From Turritopsis dohrnii (Eukaryota; Cnidaria; Hydrozoa; Anthoathecata; Oceaniidae): DNA of 64,000 nucleotides. The stretch spans positions 62,001 through 126,000 of the forward strand of contig BQMF02000669.1 in the NCBI GenBank assembly GCA_027922465.2. The letters run 5' to 3'. The position numbers and the translations under genes were made by a program. The notes under the pieces are model-generated. The model had not been told where the DNA came from and did no database searches. It saw only the letters and a program-made list of their open reading frames with translations. Of this stretch, positions 63,922 through 64,000 are shown piece after piece (position 1 is the first letter of the stretch; every line of letters begins with the position of its first letter).

Positions 63922-64000
63922 TATTCATGGTGTTTTATGCATATTCTGCATTTTTTCCATCCACGAGTGCATGATACATAATAAACTATAATAATAAAGT

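Overview
This is an animal (metazoan) nuclear window, AT-rich, with almost no host genes and a very dense load of transposable elements. Penelope-like, DIRS-like, CR1/L2-like, DD41D mariner, Helentron-like and tRNA-SINE repeats together suggest an invertebrate, with a cnidarian as my best guess (inference, low confidence). I see no bacterial gene organisation, no CRISPR array and no rRNA. The one good host-gene candidate is a two-exon minus-strand gene (19001-19672) for a small secreted protein with a cysteine-rich C-terminus. LAYOUT. 0-7.5 kb: a Penelope-type terminal remnant, a tRNA-derived SINE, a TTAA-flanked piggyBac-like non-autonomous element bordered by two inverted Ty3/gypsy gag remnants, a LINE 3' end, a palindromic minisatellite and a 15-bp tandem repeat. 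7.8-11.1 kb: a 5'-truncated CR1/L2-type LINE (endonuclease plus reverse transcriptase, poly-A tail, one frameshift). 11.2-14.5 kb, minus: a decayed non-LTR retrotransposon with an N-terminal C2HC finger, a reverse transcriptase (RT) and a C-terminal Cys/His plus restriction-like endonuclease module. A 239-bp MITE with TAAAA target duplications sits inside its reading frame. 14.9-21 kb: a DIRS-type fragment, a possible 1-kb element with TTGCCCCCGC ends, and the secreted-protein gene. 22-30.6 kb: a chain of mariner-type elements abutting at TA dinucleotides. Three carry DD41D transposases (one uninterrupted, two frameshifted) and two are non-autonomous. A further truncated copy is split by a LINE 3' end. 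34.4-47.9 kb: a second SINE, a LINE fragment, then a repeat (repeat A) present on both sides of a DIRS element (36397-46706, minus: gag, RT, RNase H, tyrosine recombinase). That DIRS is itself split by a 6.1-kb Penelope-like cluster built as a large inverted repeat with a 13-bp target duplication. 47-51 and 59-61 kb: two arms of an inverted segmental duplication. One arm holds a Helentron-like insertion and the other preserves its empty site. 52-57.3 kb: two more copies of the restriction-like-endonuclease retrotransposon family in opposite orientation, one split by a second Penelope palindrome with a 12-bp target duplication. 57.4-64 kb: a LINE fragment, an N-terminal fragment of the same retrotransposon family, Harbinger-like termini and a GC-rich TA-flanked MITE. 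HOW IT FITS TOGETHER: the genes do not form a pathway. The window is a stratified record of transposition in which several insertions can be dated relative to each other from target duplications, restored reading frames and an empty site. Coordinates of element ends were read by eye and may be off by a few bases.
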